From: Streptomyces sp. CB02058
GTDB lineage: Bacteria; Actinomycetota; Actinomycetes; Streptomycetales; Streptomycetaceae
Reading direction: 5' to 3'
Assembly: GCF_001905505.1 (NCBI RefSeq)
Contig: NZ_LIPG01000002.1
Coordinates: forward strand, 992,001 to 1,056,000
Length of the DNA stretch: 64,000 nucleotides
The notes beneath the pieces are model-generated. The model did not search any database. It had not been told where the DNA came from and worked only from the letters and a program-made list of their open reading frames with translations. This document shows, piece by piece, positions 9,940-17,924 of this stretch (positions are counted from its first letter, which is position 1; the number at the start of each line of letters is the position of its first letter). The position numbers and the translations under genes were made by a program.

Positions 9940-9954
9940 GATCGATGATCGATC
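9940..9954. promoter_or_regulatory. 15-bp perfect palindrome in the aceE promoter region
   Basis: GATCGAT-G-ATCGATC is a perfect inverted repeat about 98-112 bp upstream of the aceE start, in a region poorer in GC than its surroundings. It is a candidate operator for a regulator of pyruvate dehydrogenase. The binding protein is unknown. Confidence 0.45.
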
Positions 9955-10112
9955 AAAGGGTGAAGGGGAAAACTTCTCGATATGAAGAAAAGTGGCATGC
10001 GGTGCCTCGAATCGGGGCACGGAGTGACGGGATCAACGGGGTGAAACGGGCACTGACCTGCACGGTCGAGCGCCCGGCGCCGCAGATGGGCGCACCCGTC
10101 CGGGCCCGGTCC

Positions 10113-10736
10113 TCAGGCGCGCGGCGCGCATCCCAGGACGTGTTGCTTCACCAGCACGGAGATCTGCGGATCCCGCCGCAGGAACGCCTCGATCAGCGCC
10201 TCGTGCTCCTCCGCGTACGACTTCTGCACCGTGCCCAGCCAGCGGATCGACAGGGCCGTGAACACCTCGATGCCCAGCCCCTCCCAGGTGTGCAGCAGCA
10301 CGGCGTTCCCCGCGGCCCGCACCATCTCCCGGTGGAAGGCCACCGTGTGCCGCACCTGCGCCTCGCCGTCGGCCAGCCGGTCCGCCTCGTACAGGGCCGT
10401 CACATGCGGGGTCAGCGCCGAGCAGTCCTCGGCGAGGGACGGGGCCGCCAGCTCCGCCGCGATCTGTTCCAGCCCGGCCCGTACGGGATAGCTCTCCTCC
10501 AGATCGGCCGCCGTGAGATTGCGTACCCGCACGCCCTTGTTGGGCGCCGACTCGATCAGCCGCAGCGTCTCCAGCTCGCGCAGCGCCTCGCGCACGGGCG
10601 TCTGGCTGACCTCCAGCTCGGTGGCGATACGCCGCTCCACGATCCGCTCGCCCGGCTTCCAGCGCCCGCTGACTATCCCTTCCACGATGTGCTCGCGGAT
10701 CTGTTCGCGCAGCGAGTGGACGACGGGCGGGGTCAT
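10113..10736 (-). CDS. GntR-family regulator with FCD domain
   Basis: A 207-aa regulator. The winged helix at the N-terminus is classical GntR (LREQIREHIVEGIVSGRWKPGERI ... ELEVSQTPVREALRELETLRLI). The C-terminal ~130 residues form an all-helical FCD ligand domain (YEADRLADGEAQVRHTVAFHREMVRAAGN). FCD regulators usually sense carboxylic acids. Position beside aceE and the E2 gene suggests control of 2-oxoacid or organic acid metabolism, an inference. The start at 10736 has GAAGGAG upstream. A 10-bp perfect palindrome at 10804-10813 may be its autoregulatory operator. Confidence 0.9.
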   Translation of the reverse strand: MTPPVVHSLREQIREHIVEGIVSGRWKPGERIVERRIATELEVSQTPVREALRELETLRLIESAPNKGVRVRNLTAADLEESYPVRAGLEQIAAELAAPSLAEDCSALTPHVTALYEADRLADGEAQVRHTVAFHREMVRAAGNAVLLHTWEGLGIEVFTALSIRWLGTVQKSYAEEHEALIEAFLRRDPQISVLVKQHVLGCAPRA

Positions 10737-10803
10737 GAGGAGCTCCTTCGAGGGCGAACCGGTGCTGCCCGCGCCGACACGGTGGCCGGGAGATGACCGG
10801 TGG

Positions 10804-10813
10804 TGTCTAGACA
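10804..10813. promoter_or_regulatory. Candidate GntR operator TGTCTAGACA
   Basis: A perfect 10-bp palindrome, TTGTCTAGACA with one flanking base on the minus strand, 68 bp upstream of the GntR start. FCD/FadR-type regulators bind short GT...AC palindromes of this kind, so autoregulation is likely but inferred. Confidence 0.5.
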
Positions 10814-10819
10814 ATACGG

Positions 10820-10858
10820 CGGCGCCCCCGTCCGGAAGTGTTCCGGACGGGGGCGCCG
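10820..10858 (-). terminator. sucB terminator hairpin
   Basis: An 18-bp perfect stem (10820-10837 with 10841-10858) and a GTG loop lie 28 bp downstream of the E2 stop codon and upstream of the GntR gene. Confidence 0.88.
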
Positions 10859-10886
10859 CTGGTGAGGCTGGTTACAGCTGTACGGC

Positions 10887-12629
10887 TCAGAGGCCGAGCT
10901 CGACCTCGAACTCGCCGGCCTCGAGGATCGCCTTGACCGTGGTCAGGTAACGGGCGGCGTCCGCGCCGTCCACCAGACGGTGGTCGTAGGAGAGCGAGAG
11001 GTACGTCATGTCGCGGACGCCGATGACGGTGCCCTCGGCGGTCTCGATGACGGCCGGACGCTTGACGGTGGCGCCGATGCCCAGGATGGCTGCCTGGTTC
11101 GGCGGCACGATGACCGTGTCGAACAGCGCACCGCGCGAACCGGTGTTGCTGACCGTGAAGGTGGCGCCGGACATGTCGTCCGGGGTGAGGCCGCCACCGC
11201 GGGCCTTGCCGGCCAGCTCGGCGGTCTTCTTCGCGATACCGGCGATGTTCAGGTCGCCCGCACCCTTGATGACCGGGGTCATCAGACCCTTCTCGGCGTC
11301 CACGGCGATGCCGATGTTCTCCGAGTCGAAGTACGTGATGGTGCCTTCGTCCTCGTTGATCCGGGCGTTGACGACCGGGTGGGCCTTCAGCGCCTGGGCC
11401 GCAGCCTTCACGAAGAACGGCATCGGGGACAGCTTGACGCCCTCACGGGCGGCGAAGGACTCCTTCGCCTGGTTGCGCAGCTTCATCAGCTTGGTGATGT
11501 CGACCTCGAGGACCGAGGTCAGCTGGGCCTGCGAGTGCAGCGCCTTCATCATGTTGTCGCCGATGACCTTGCGCATGCGGGTCATCTTGACCGTCTGACC
11601 GCGCAGCGGCGACGCCTCCAGCTTCGGCGCGGCCTTGGCCGCGGGAGCGGCGGCGGCCGGAGCCGGAGCGGCTGCGGCGGCCTTGGCGGCCTCCGCGGCG
11701 GCGACGACGTCCTGCTTGCGGATGCGGCCACCGACGCCGGTGCCCTTGACCGAGCCCAGGTCGACGCCGTTCTCGGCGGCGAGCTTGCGGACCAGCGGCG
11801 TGACGTACGCGCCGTCGTCACCGGTGGGCGCGGCCGGAGCGGCGGGAGCCGGAGCGGCGGCGACGGGAGCCGGTGCCGGGGCGGCCGGAGCCGGGGCGGC
11901 GGGAGCCGGAGCCGGAGCGGCCGGGGCGGGAGCCGGAGCGGCGGGGGCGGCCGGTGCCGGTGCCGGAGCGGCCGGGGCGGCCGGTGCGGGAGCCGGGGCG
12001 GCGGCGGGTGCCGGGGCGGCCGGTGCCGGAGCGGCGGCCGGGGCCGAGCCCGCGGCGCCGATGACGGCGAGCTTGGCGCCCACCTCGGCGGTCTCGTCCT
12101 CGCCGACGACGATCTCCAGCAGCACGCCGGAGGCCGGGGCGGGGATCTCGGTGTCGACCTTGTCCGTGGAGACCTCGAGCAGGGGCTCGTCCTCCGTGAC
12201 CTCCTCGCCGACCTCCTTCAGCCAGCGGGTGACGGTGCCCTCGGTGACGCTCTCGCCGAGCGCCGGGAGGGTGACGTCGGTGCCGGAGGCACCACCGGCC
12301 GGAGCGGCGGCGGGAGCCGGAGCCTCGGCCGCGGGGGCCTCGGCGGGGGCCGGCTCGGCGGCCGGAGCCGCCTCGGCGGCGGGCGCGCCCGAACCGTCGT
12401 CGATGACGGCCAGCTCGGCGCCGACCTCGACGGTCTCGTCCTCGGCGACCTTGATGGAGGCCAGCACGCCGGAGGCGGGTGCGGGAATCTCGGTGTCGAC
12501 CTTGTCGGTCGAGACCTCGAGCAGCGGCTCGTCGGCCTCGACGCGCTCGCCCTCGGCCTTCAGCCAACGGGTGACAGTGCCCTCGGTGACGCTCTCGCCG
12601 AGCGCCGGAAGGGTTACGGAAACCGACAT
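10887..12629 (-). CDS. sucB: Dihydrolipoamide acyltransferase E2 (actinobacterial SucB/AceF type)
   Basis: A 580-aa E2 core enzyme. There are two lipoyl domains with the swinging-arm lysine in STDKVDTEI at K43 and K157. They are joined by Ala/Pro linkers. A peripheral subunit-binding domain follows ([20 protein letters not shown], about 278-315). The C-terminal acyltransferase domain carries the active-site [14 protein letters not shown]. Actinobacterial proteins of this type are annotated as succinyltransferase but are thought to serve pyruvate dehydrogenase and the mixed PDH/ODH complex. It is 56 bp downstream of lpd and probably cotranscribed. LipB supplies its lipoyl groups. Confidence 0.93.
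   Translation of the reverse strand: MSVSVTLPALGESVTEGTVTRWLKAEGERVEADEPLLEVSTDKVDTEIPAPASGVLASIKVAEDETVEVGAELAVIDDGSGAPAAEAAPAAEPAPAEAPAAEAPAPAAAPAGGASGTDVTLPALGESVTEGTVTRWLKEVGEEVTEDEPLLEVSTDKVDTEIPAPASGVLLEIVVGEDETAEVGAKLAVIGAAGSAPAAAPAPAAPAPAAAPAPAPAAPAAPAPAPAAPAAPAPAPAAPAPAPAAPAPAAPAPAPVAAAPAPAAPAAPTGDDGAYVTPLVRKLAAENGVDLGSVKGTGVGGRIRKQDVVAAAEAAKAAAAAPAPAAAAPAAKAAPKLEASPLRGQTVKMTRMRKVIGDNMMKALHSQAQLTSVLEVDITKLMKLRNQAKESFAAREGVKLSPMPFFVKAAAQALKAHPVVNARINEDEGTITYFDSENIGIAVDAEKGLMTPVIKGAGDLNIAGIAKKTAELAGKARGGGLTPDDMSGATFTVSNTGSRGALFDTVIVPPNQAAILGIGATVKRPAVIETAEGTVIGVRDMTYLSLSYDHRLVDGADAARYLTTVKAILEAGEFEVELGL
11814..12056 (-). repeat. Ala/Pro low-complexity linker repeat inside sucB
   Basis: Residues of roughly 192-272 are almost only Ala and Pro (units such as PAPAAPAP and APAPAPAAP). 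The DNA is a run of GCC/GGC-rich short repeats. Such linkers are extended and flexible and let lipoyl domains swing between active sites. Repeat number is likely to vary between strains by slippage. Confidence 0.9.
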
Positions 12630-12685
12630 GGTTTCAGTTGCTCCTTACGAAAGTGCGGAAGTGGTCGGTCGTCCCCGGGACTGGA

Positions 12686-14074
12686 TCAGTCGTGGGAGTG
12701 GAGAGGCTTGCCGGCCAGGGCCAGGTGCGCCTCGCCCATCGCCTCGTTCTGCGTCGGGTGGGCGTGGATGAGCTGCGCGACCTCGGCCGGCAGCGCCTCC
12801 CAGTTGTAGATCAGCTGGGCTTCGCCGACCTGCTCGCCCATACGGTCACCGACCATGTGGACGCCGACCACGGCACCGTCCTTGACCTGGACGAGCTTGA
12901 TCTCGCCCGCGGTCTTCAGGATCTTGCTCTTGCCGTTGCCCGCGAGGTTGTACTTGAGCGCGACGACCTTGTCCGCACCGTAGATCTCCTTGGCCTTGGC
13001 CTCGGAGATGCCGACGGAGGCGACCTCGGGGTGGCAGTACGTCACCTTCGGCACGCCGTCGTAGTCGATCGGCACGGTCTTGAGACCGGCCAGGCGCTCC
13101 GCCACCAGGATGCCCTCGGCGAAGCCGACGTGCGCGAGCTGGAGGGTCGGGGCGAGGTCGCCGACGGCCGAGATCGTCGGCACGTTGGTCTGCATGTACT
13201 CGTCGACGAGGACGTAGCCGCGGTCCATCGCGACGCCGGCCTCCTCGTAGCCCAGGCCCTGCGAGACCGGGCCGCGGCCGATCGCGACCAGCAGCACCTC
13301 CGCCTCGAAGGTCTTGCCGTCGGCGAGGGTGACACGCACGCCGTCCTGCGTGTACTCGGCCTTCTCGAAGAAGGTGCCGAGGTTGAACTTGATGCCGCGC
13401 TTGCGGAACGCGCGCTCAAGAAGCTTCGAGCTGTTCTCGTCCTCGACCGGGACCAGGTGCTTCAGGCCCTCGACGATGGTGATGTCGGTGCCGAAGGACT
13501 TCCACGCCGAGGCGAACTCGACGCCGATGACGCCGCCGCCCAGGACGATGGCGGACTTCGGCACGCGGTCCAGCTTCAGCGCGTGGTCCGAGGAGATGAT
13601 GCGATTGCCGTCGATCTCCAGGCCGGGCAGCGACTTCGGCACGGAGCCGGTCGCGAGTACCACGTGCCGGCCCTGGATGCGCTGACCGTTGACGTCCACC
13701 GAGGTGGGCGACGAGAGCCGGCCCTCGCCCTCGACGTAGTGGACCTTGCGCGAGGCGATGAGTCCCTGGAGGCCCTTGTACAGGCCGGAGATCACTTCGT
13801 CCTTGTAGGCGTGGACGGCCTCGATGTCGATGCCCTCGAAGGTGGCCTTCACGCCGAACTGGCCGGCCTCGCGGGCCTGGTCGGCGATCTCGCCGGCGTG
13901 CAGCAGCGCCTTCGTGGGGATGCAGCCGTTGTGCAGGCAGGTGCCGCCGACCTTGCCCTTTTCGATCAGTGCGACGTCCAGGCCCAGCTGAGCTCCGCGC
14001 AGGGCCGCGGCGTAACCGCCGCTACCACCGCCGAGGATCACTAGGTCGAAAACGGTGCTGGCGTCGTTCGCCAC
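12686..14074 (-). CDS. lpd: Dihydrolipoamide dehydrogenase (E3)
   Basis: A 462-aa flavoprotein disulfide reductase that reoxidises dihydrolipoyl groups with NAD+. Visible motifs are the FAD site LVILGGGSGGYAAALR, the redox disulfide GGTCLHNGCIPTKALL, the NAD site IVLGGGVIGVEFASA, AVGDLAPTLQLAHVG, and the C-terminal HAHPTQNEA with the catalytic His-Glu pair. The GTG at 14074 has GGAGG seven bases upstream. It is the first gene of the lpd-sucB unit. The 350-bp upstream gap holds its promoter and the pepA terminator. Confidence 0.96.
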   Translation of the reverse strand: MANDASTVFDLVILGGGSGGYAAALRGAQLGLDVALIEKGKVGGTCLHNGCIPTKALLHAGEIADQAREAGQFGVKATFEGIDIEAVHAYKDEVISGLYKGLQGLIASRKVHYVEGEGRLSSPTSVDVNGQRIQGRHVVLATGSVPKSLPGLEIDGNRIISSDHALKLDRVPKSAIVLGGGVIGVEFASAWKSFGTDITIVEGLKHLVPVEDENSSKLLERAFRKRGIKFNLGTFFEKAEYTQDGVRVTLADGKTFEAEVLLVAIGRGPVSQGLGYEEAGVAMDRGYVLVDEYMQTNVPTISAVGDLAPTLQLAHVGFAEGILVAERLAGLKTVPIDYDGVPKVTYCHPEVASVGISEAKAKEIYGADKVVALKYNLAGNGKSKILKTAGEIKLVQVKDGAVVGVHMVGDRMGEQVGEAQLIYNWEALPAEVAQLIHAHPTQNEAMGEAHLALAGKPLHSHD

Positions 14075-14424
14075 GTCACGTCCTCCATGCATGTGCGCCG
14101 TACGCCGGGCCCCGTCGCTGGGGTGTGACCGGCCGGTCGGCTGGTGTTCGGCCGCTTGCGTTATTCGGCCCTGTGGTGGGGGCCCTGTCCTGCCGAGAAC
14201 CCATCTTCGCACTTGTTGCGGGCGGACGGGACGCGGGCCCCTGCTCCGGGCACGACAAAGACCGGCCCCGCACGGTTACCGATGCGTACAGATTTCCGGA
14301 AAAAAGCCGGTCGGGGCCACTGGGGTGAACGCCCACGGCCCCGGACGTATGCCCGGGGCCGTGCACGACGCGCGAACGCCGTGAGCGAACGCACGCGGAG
14401 ACCGCGCGAACGCAGGGGCGCGGG
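14075..14424 (-). promoter_or_regulatory. lpd promoter region and pepA 3' region
   Basis: This 350-bp gap separates pepA from lpd, both leftward. It contains the pepA terminator at its right end and, nearer lpd, moderately AT-containing DNA around 14150-14310 where the lpd promoter should be. No conventional -35/-10 pair is obvious. No coding potential seen. Confidence 0.5.
14334..14363 (-). terminator. pepA terminator hairpin
   Basis: An 11-bp perfect stem (14334-14344 with 14353-14363) with an 8-base loop, 61 bp beyond the pepA stop. Confidence 0.75.
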
Positions 14425-15972
14425 TCAGCCGAGGTCGCCGGCCGCGGTGCGCTCCGCCAGCCGCACCAGGGTGCGGACGGCCGATCCGGTGCCGCCCTTC
14501 GGGGTGTAGCCGTAGGGTGCGCCCTCGTGGAAGGCCGGGCCCGCGATGTCCAGGTGTGCCCAGGCGATGCCCTCGCCCACGAACTCCTGGAGGAACAGAC
14601 CGGCCACCAGGCCGCCGCCCATCCGCTCGCCCATGTTGGCGATGTCGGCTGTCGGGGAGTCCATGCCCTTGCGCAGGTCCGCGGGGAGCGGCATCGGCCA
14701 GGACGCCTCGCCGACCTCCTCGGCGATCTCGTGGACCGACGTACGGAACGCGTCGTCGTTGGACATCACGCCGAAGGTGCGGTTGCCCAGGGCGAGGACC
14801 ATCGCGCCGGTCAGGGTCGCCACGTCGACGATCGCGTCCGGCTTCTCCTCGGAGGCGCGGGTCAGCGCGTCCGCGAGGACGAGCCGGCCCTCGGCGTCGG
14901 TGTTGAGGACCTCGACGGTCTTGCCGCTGTACATGCGCAGCACGTCACCCGGGCGGGTCGCGTTGCCGGACGGCATGTTCTCGGCGAGCGCCAGCCAGCC
15001 GGTCACGTTGACCTGGAGGCCGAGGCGGGAGGCCGCGACGACGGCGGCGAACACGGCGGCGGCGCCGCTCATGTCGCACTTCATCGTCTCGTTGTGCCCG
15101 GCCGGCTTCAGCGAGATGCCGCCCGAGTCGTAGGTGATGCCCTTGCCGACCAGGGCGAGCGTCTTCTCCGCCTTGGGGTGGGTGTAGGCCAGCTTGACCA
15201 GGCGCGGTCCGTGCGTGGAGCCTTGGCCGACGCCGAGCAGACCGCCGTAGCCGCCCTTGACGAGCGCCTTCTCGTCCAGCACCTGGACCTTGATGCCGTG
15301 CTCCTTGCCCGCGGCGGTGGCCACGGCGGCGAAGGACTCGGGGTACAGGTCGTTCGGCGGGGTGTTGATCAGGTCGCGGGCCCGGTTGATCTCCTCGGTG
15401 ACCGCGACGGCACGCTCGGCGGCGGCCTTGAACGCCTTGTCGCGCGGCTTGGCGCCGAGCAGGGCGACCTCGGCCAGCGGCAGCTTCGCGTCGTTCCTGG
15501 CGGACTTCGCGGCCTTGGGGGCGAGCTTGTTCTCGCCGCCCTGGTAGGCGGTGAAGGCGTACGCACCCAGCAGGGCGCCCTCCGCGACGGCCCCGGCGTC
15601 CTCGGCGGACTCCGTCGGCAGCGCGAAGCCGGCCTTCTTCGAACCCTTCAGCGCACGCGCGGCGCTGCCCGCGGCACGGCGCAGCGCTTCGGCGTCGTAG
15701 GCGTCGTCCTTCGCCGGGACCTGACCGAGGCCGACCGCGATGACGACCGGGACCTTGAGGCCGGACGGCGCGGGGAGCTTGGTCACTTCGCCCTCGGCAC
15801 CGGAGGCGCCCAGGGTCTCCAGGACGGTGGCGAGCTTTCCGTCGAACGCCTTGTCCACGGCCTCGGCGCCCGGTGCGACGACCAGGCCTTTGGCGCCCTT
15901 GGCGATGCCGACGACGAGTGCGTCGGCGCGCAGCGTCGCCGCACCTGAGGTGCTGAGAGTGAGAGCTGTCAC
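14425..15972 (-). CDS. pepA: Leucyl aminopeptidase (M17 family)
   Basis: A 515-aa cytosolic aminopeptidase that releases N-terminal amino acids using two metal ions. The M17 signature is present as NTDAEGRLVLADAL. The metal/bicarbonate region is VGKGITYDSGGISLKPAG ... MKCDMSGAAAV. The N-terminal ~180 residues form the macro-like hexamerisation domain. The start is taken as GTG 15972 (VTALTLSTSGAATLRADALVV); the Shine-Dalgarno match is weak. A much longer open frame continues upstream but has no conserved content. Monocistronic, with terminators on both sides. Confidence 0.95.
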   Translation of the reverse strand: MTALTLSTSGAATLRADALVVGIAKGAKGLVVAPGAEAVDKAFDGKLATVLETLGASGAEGEVTKLPAPSGLKVPVVIAVGLGQVPAKDDAYDAEALRRAAGSAARALKGSKKAGFALPTESAEDAGAVAEGALLGAYAFTAYQGGENKLAPKAAKSARNDAKLPLAEVALLGAKPRDKAFKAAAERAVAVTEEINRARDLINTPPNDLYPESFAAVATAAGKEHGIKVQVLDEKALVKGGYGGLLGVGQGSTHGPRLVKLAYTHPKAEKTLALVGKGITYDSGGISLKPAGHNETMKCDMSGAAAVFAAVVAASRLGLQVNVTGWLALAENMPSGNATRPGDVLRMYSGKTVEVLNTDAEGRLVLADALTRASEEKPDAIVDVATLTGAMVLALGNRTFGVMSNDDAFRTSVHEIAEEVGEASWPMPLPADLRKGMDSPTADIANMGERMGGGLVAGLFLQEFVGEGIAWAHLDIAGPAFHEGAPYGYTPKGGTGSAVRTLVRLAERTAAGDLG

Positions 15973-16182
15973 GGTGGTGAATTCTCGCTTCCGTAGAGTG
16001 ATGTGCCGGTCGAGGGGTGGGCCGACCGTGCCCGGCGCATCGTAGACGCCGCCGCAATGTGCCGGGAATGAGCCTACGCGCGCCCGTGCGCCCGGCTCAC
16101 GGGGGCAGGCCGTCCGGGGCATCCGGGCGTGTGTCTGCCGCCCTCCGGGCCGGGCCCGGAAAGGCTCCTGACCCGGCGACAG

Positions 16183-16206
16183 GGGCCCTGCCCGGGGGCA
16201 GGGCCC
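16183..16206 (-). terminator. cobS terminator hairpin
   Basis: GGGCCCTGCCC (16183-16193) and GGGCAGGGCCC (16196-16206) form a stem of about 10-11 bp downstream of cobS, beyond a small tandem repeat. Confidence 0.7.
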
Positions 16207-16207
16207 G

Positions 16208-16274
16208 CCGGCCCGGTGACGAGGCCCTCGCCGGCCGGGTGACAGGTCCTCTCCGGCCCGGTGCCGAGCCCCTC
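16208..16274. repeat. Degenerate 22-23-bp tandem repeat (three copies) after cobS
   Basis: Three adjacent imperfect copies at 16208-16230, 16231-16252 and 16253-16274, each starting CCGGCC(C/G)GGTG and ending in CCTCG, CCTCT or CCCTC. A weaker fourth relic (GACCCGGCGACAGGGGCCCTG) overlaps the terminator. They end exactly at the cobS stop codon. The rest of the 302-bp pepA-cobS gap (15973-16182) shows no gene and should hold the pepA promoter. Confidence 0.6.
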
Positions 16275-17057
16275 CTAGCCGAGCGTCAGGGCCAGCAGGG
16301 CCGCCGTGGCCGCCGTCTCCTCCAGCGCTCCGAACACATCGCCCGTCACCCCGCCGAAGCGCCGTACGCAGTGACGCAGCATCAGCTGCGCGGCCGCGAC
16401 GCCCGCGAGGGCGGCGGCGCCGTGGTGCAGCGCGCCGCCGGGACCGCCCAGCAGCGCGCCCGCCCCCGCGCAGCACACGGCCACCGCGAGGGCGACGCCA
16501 CCCGCGCCGGCCGGCGGCACGGTGCCCGCCACCGCCGCGCCGAGTCCTTCCGGCCGGGCGGGCGGGACGCCGCGGCGCGAGGCCAGTGTGAGCGCGAGCC
16601 GGGCCGTGACGGCGGCGGTGACCGTGCCCAGGGCGCCCTCGGCCCAGCCCCGGCCGTACAGTTCGAAGAGCGCGGCGGTCTGGGCCAGCAGCACGAACAG
16701 GAGGGTGATCACGCCGAACGGGCCGATGTCCGACTGCTTCATGATCCGCAGCGCGTCCTCGGCGGGCTTGGCGCTGCCGAGCCCGTCGGCGGTGTCCGCG
16801 AGCCCGTCCAGGTGGAGCCCCCTGGTGAGTGCGGCGGGAAGGGCGGCGGATGCCACCGCCGCCAGCAGCGGCCCCGAACCGCCGAGCAGGAGCAGCACCC
16901 CCGGTACGGCGGCGAGCAGCCCCACGGCCAGCCCGGCGAGCGGGGCGCACAGCATGCCCGCGCGGGCGGCCTCGCGGTCCCAGCGGGAGACGTGGACGGG
17001 CAGCGCGGTCAGGGTGCCGAAGGCGAAACGTATGCCGTGGATGTTCAGGGAGGTCAC
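16275..17057 (-). CDS. cobS: Adenosylcobinamide-GDP ribazoletransferase (cobalamin-5'-phosphate synthase)
   Basis: A 260-aa integral membrane enzyme that joins adenosylcobinamide-GDP with alpha-ribazole (phosphate) in the last steps of B12 assembly. The family pattern is clear: FAFGTLTALPVHV near the start, then GLHLDGLADTADGLGS (the Asp-rich catalytic region), ALRIMKQSDIGPFGV, and GGVTGDVFGALEE near the C-terminus. About six hydrophobic segments are present. The GTG start has no good Shine-Dalgarno, but alignment begins right there. It is divergent from a membrane protein gene. cobT and cobU lie just to the right. Confidence 0.94.
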   Translation of the reverse strand: MTSLNIHGIRFAFGTLTALPVHVSRWDREAARAGMLCAPLAGLAVGLLAAVPGVLLLLGGSGPLLAAVASAALPAALTRGLHLDGLADTADGLGSAKPAEDALRIMKQSDIGPFGVITLLFVLLAQTAALFELYGRGWAEGALGTVTAAVTARLALTLASRRGVPPARPEGLGAAVAGTVPPAGAGGVALAVAVCCAGAGALLGGPGGALHHGAAALAGVAAAQLMLRHCVRRFGGVTGDVFGALEETAATAALLALTLG

Positions 17058-17143
17058 GGCGCGCAGGCTAACCGGTGCTCCTCCGCGCTAGATTGTGCGA
17101 AGCGTCCCAAAAGCCTCATAAGTGACGGTCGGGCGGAGGTGGC

Positions 17144-17917
17144 ATGGGTCACTGGTTCCAGGACAACATCGTCGAGCCGGGCAAGCTCCCGCTGCTGCTC
17201 GCCCTGAGCGCCTTCGTGCTGACCTTCGCCATCACCCGGATGGTCACCCGGATGATCAGGGCCGGCAAGGGGCCGTTCCGCAACATCACGCCGGGCGGTG
17301 TGCACGTCCACCACGTGGTGCCCGGCGTCGTGCTCACCGTGGTCGGCGGCTTCGGCGCGGTGGCGAGCGGGCAGCACAGCGTCGCCGCCGCGATCCTCGC
17401 CGTGGTCTTCGGGGTGGGCGCTGGCCTGGTCCTCGACGAGTTCGCGCTGATCCTGCATCTCGACGACGTGTACTGGACCGAGGAGGGCCGCCAGAGCGTG
17501 GAGGTCGTCGTCCTCACCGCCTCGCTGGTCCTGCTCGTGCTCGCGGGCTTCTCACCGTTCGGCGTGGACGAGCTGAGCGGCCAGCAGGAGCAGAACCGGC
17601 TGACGGTCGTCCTGACCTACGTCCTCAACTTCGTCTTCGTGCTGATCGCCCTGTTCAAGGGCAAGGCCCGGATGGCGGTCATCGGCACCCTCGTCCCGTT
17701 CGTCGCGCTGATCGGAGCGCTCCGGCTGGCCAGGCCCGCCTCGCTGTGGGCGAAGCGCTTCTACCGCCGCCGCCACCGGGCCCGCGCCAGGGCGGTGCTG
17801 AGGGCGTATCACCACGACGTGCGCTGGGCCGGGCCGCGACGCCGGTTCCAGGACATCATCGGCGGGGCCCCGGACCGGGCACCGCTGCCGGGGCCCCGCC
17901 CCGGCAGCGGTCCCTGA
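17144..17917 (+). CDS. Integral membrane protein with conserved VHVHH motif
   Basis: A 257-aa protein with about six transmembrane helices (around 18-37, 55-75, 80-105, 123-145, 160-180, 187-207) and a basic Arg/His-rich C-terminal tail. The first loop has FRNITPGGVHVHHVVPG, a His cluster at the membrane edge that could bind metal. GGAGGTG precedes the ATG. I do not recognise a function. It sits between cobS and cobT in opposite orientation, so a link to B12 is not implied. The last codons form a terminator hairpin. Confidence 0.8.
   Translation: MGHWFQDNIVEPGKLPLLLALSAFVLTFAITRMVTRMIRAGKGPFRNITPGGVHVHHVVPGVVLTVVGGFGAVASGQHSVAAAILAVVFGVGAGLVLDEFALILHLDDVYWTEEGRQSVEVVVLTASLVLLVLAGFSPFGVDELSGQQEQNRLTVVLTYVLNFVFVLIALFKGKARMAVIGTLVPFVALIGALRLARPASLWAKRFYRRRHRARARAVLRAYHHDVRWAGPRRRFQDIIGGAPDRAPLPGPRPGSGP
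17881..17911 (+). terminator. Terminator hairpin inside the 3' coding end
   Basis: A 14-bp perfect stem (17881-17894 with 17898-17911) and CCC loop end four bases before the TGA of the membrane protein gene. cobT stops 8 bp away on the other strand, so it may serve both genes. Confidence 0.75.
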
Positions 17918-17924
17918 ACCGTGG

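Noticed and set aside
10008..10030. T-loop-like TTCGAATC/TCGAATC signal suggesting a tRNA before aceE
   Set aside because: No acceptor, D or anticodon stems can be built around it on either strand.
11814..12056. Short GC repeats as a possible CRISPR-like or satellite array
   Set aside because: They are in frame and encode the Ala/Pro linker of E2; there are no spacers.
12686..14074. lpd as mycothione reductase or mercuric reductase
   Set aside because: Neighbouring E1 and E2 genes and the standard C-terminal HAHPTQNEA support dihydrolipoamide dehydrogenase.
15973..16950. N-terminal extension of pepA by over 320 codons
   Set aside because: The frame stays open only because of GC content; it runs antisense-like through cobS and has no conserved content. 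PepA of 515 aa has the full family length.
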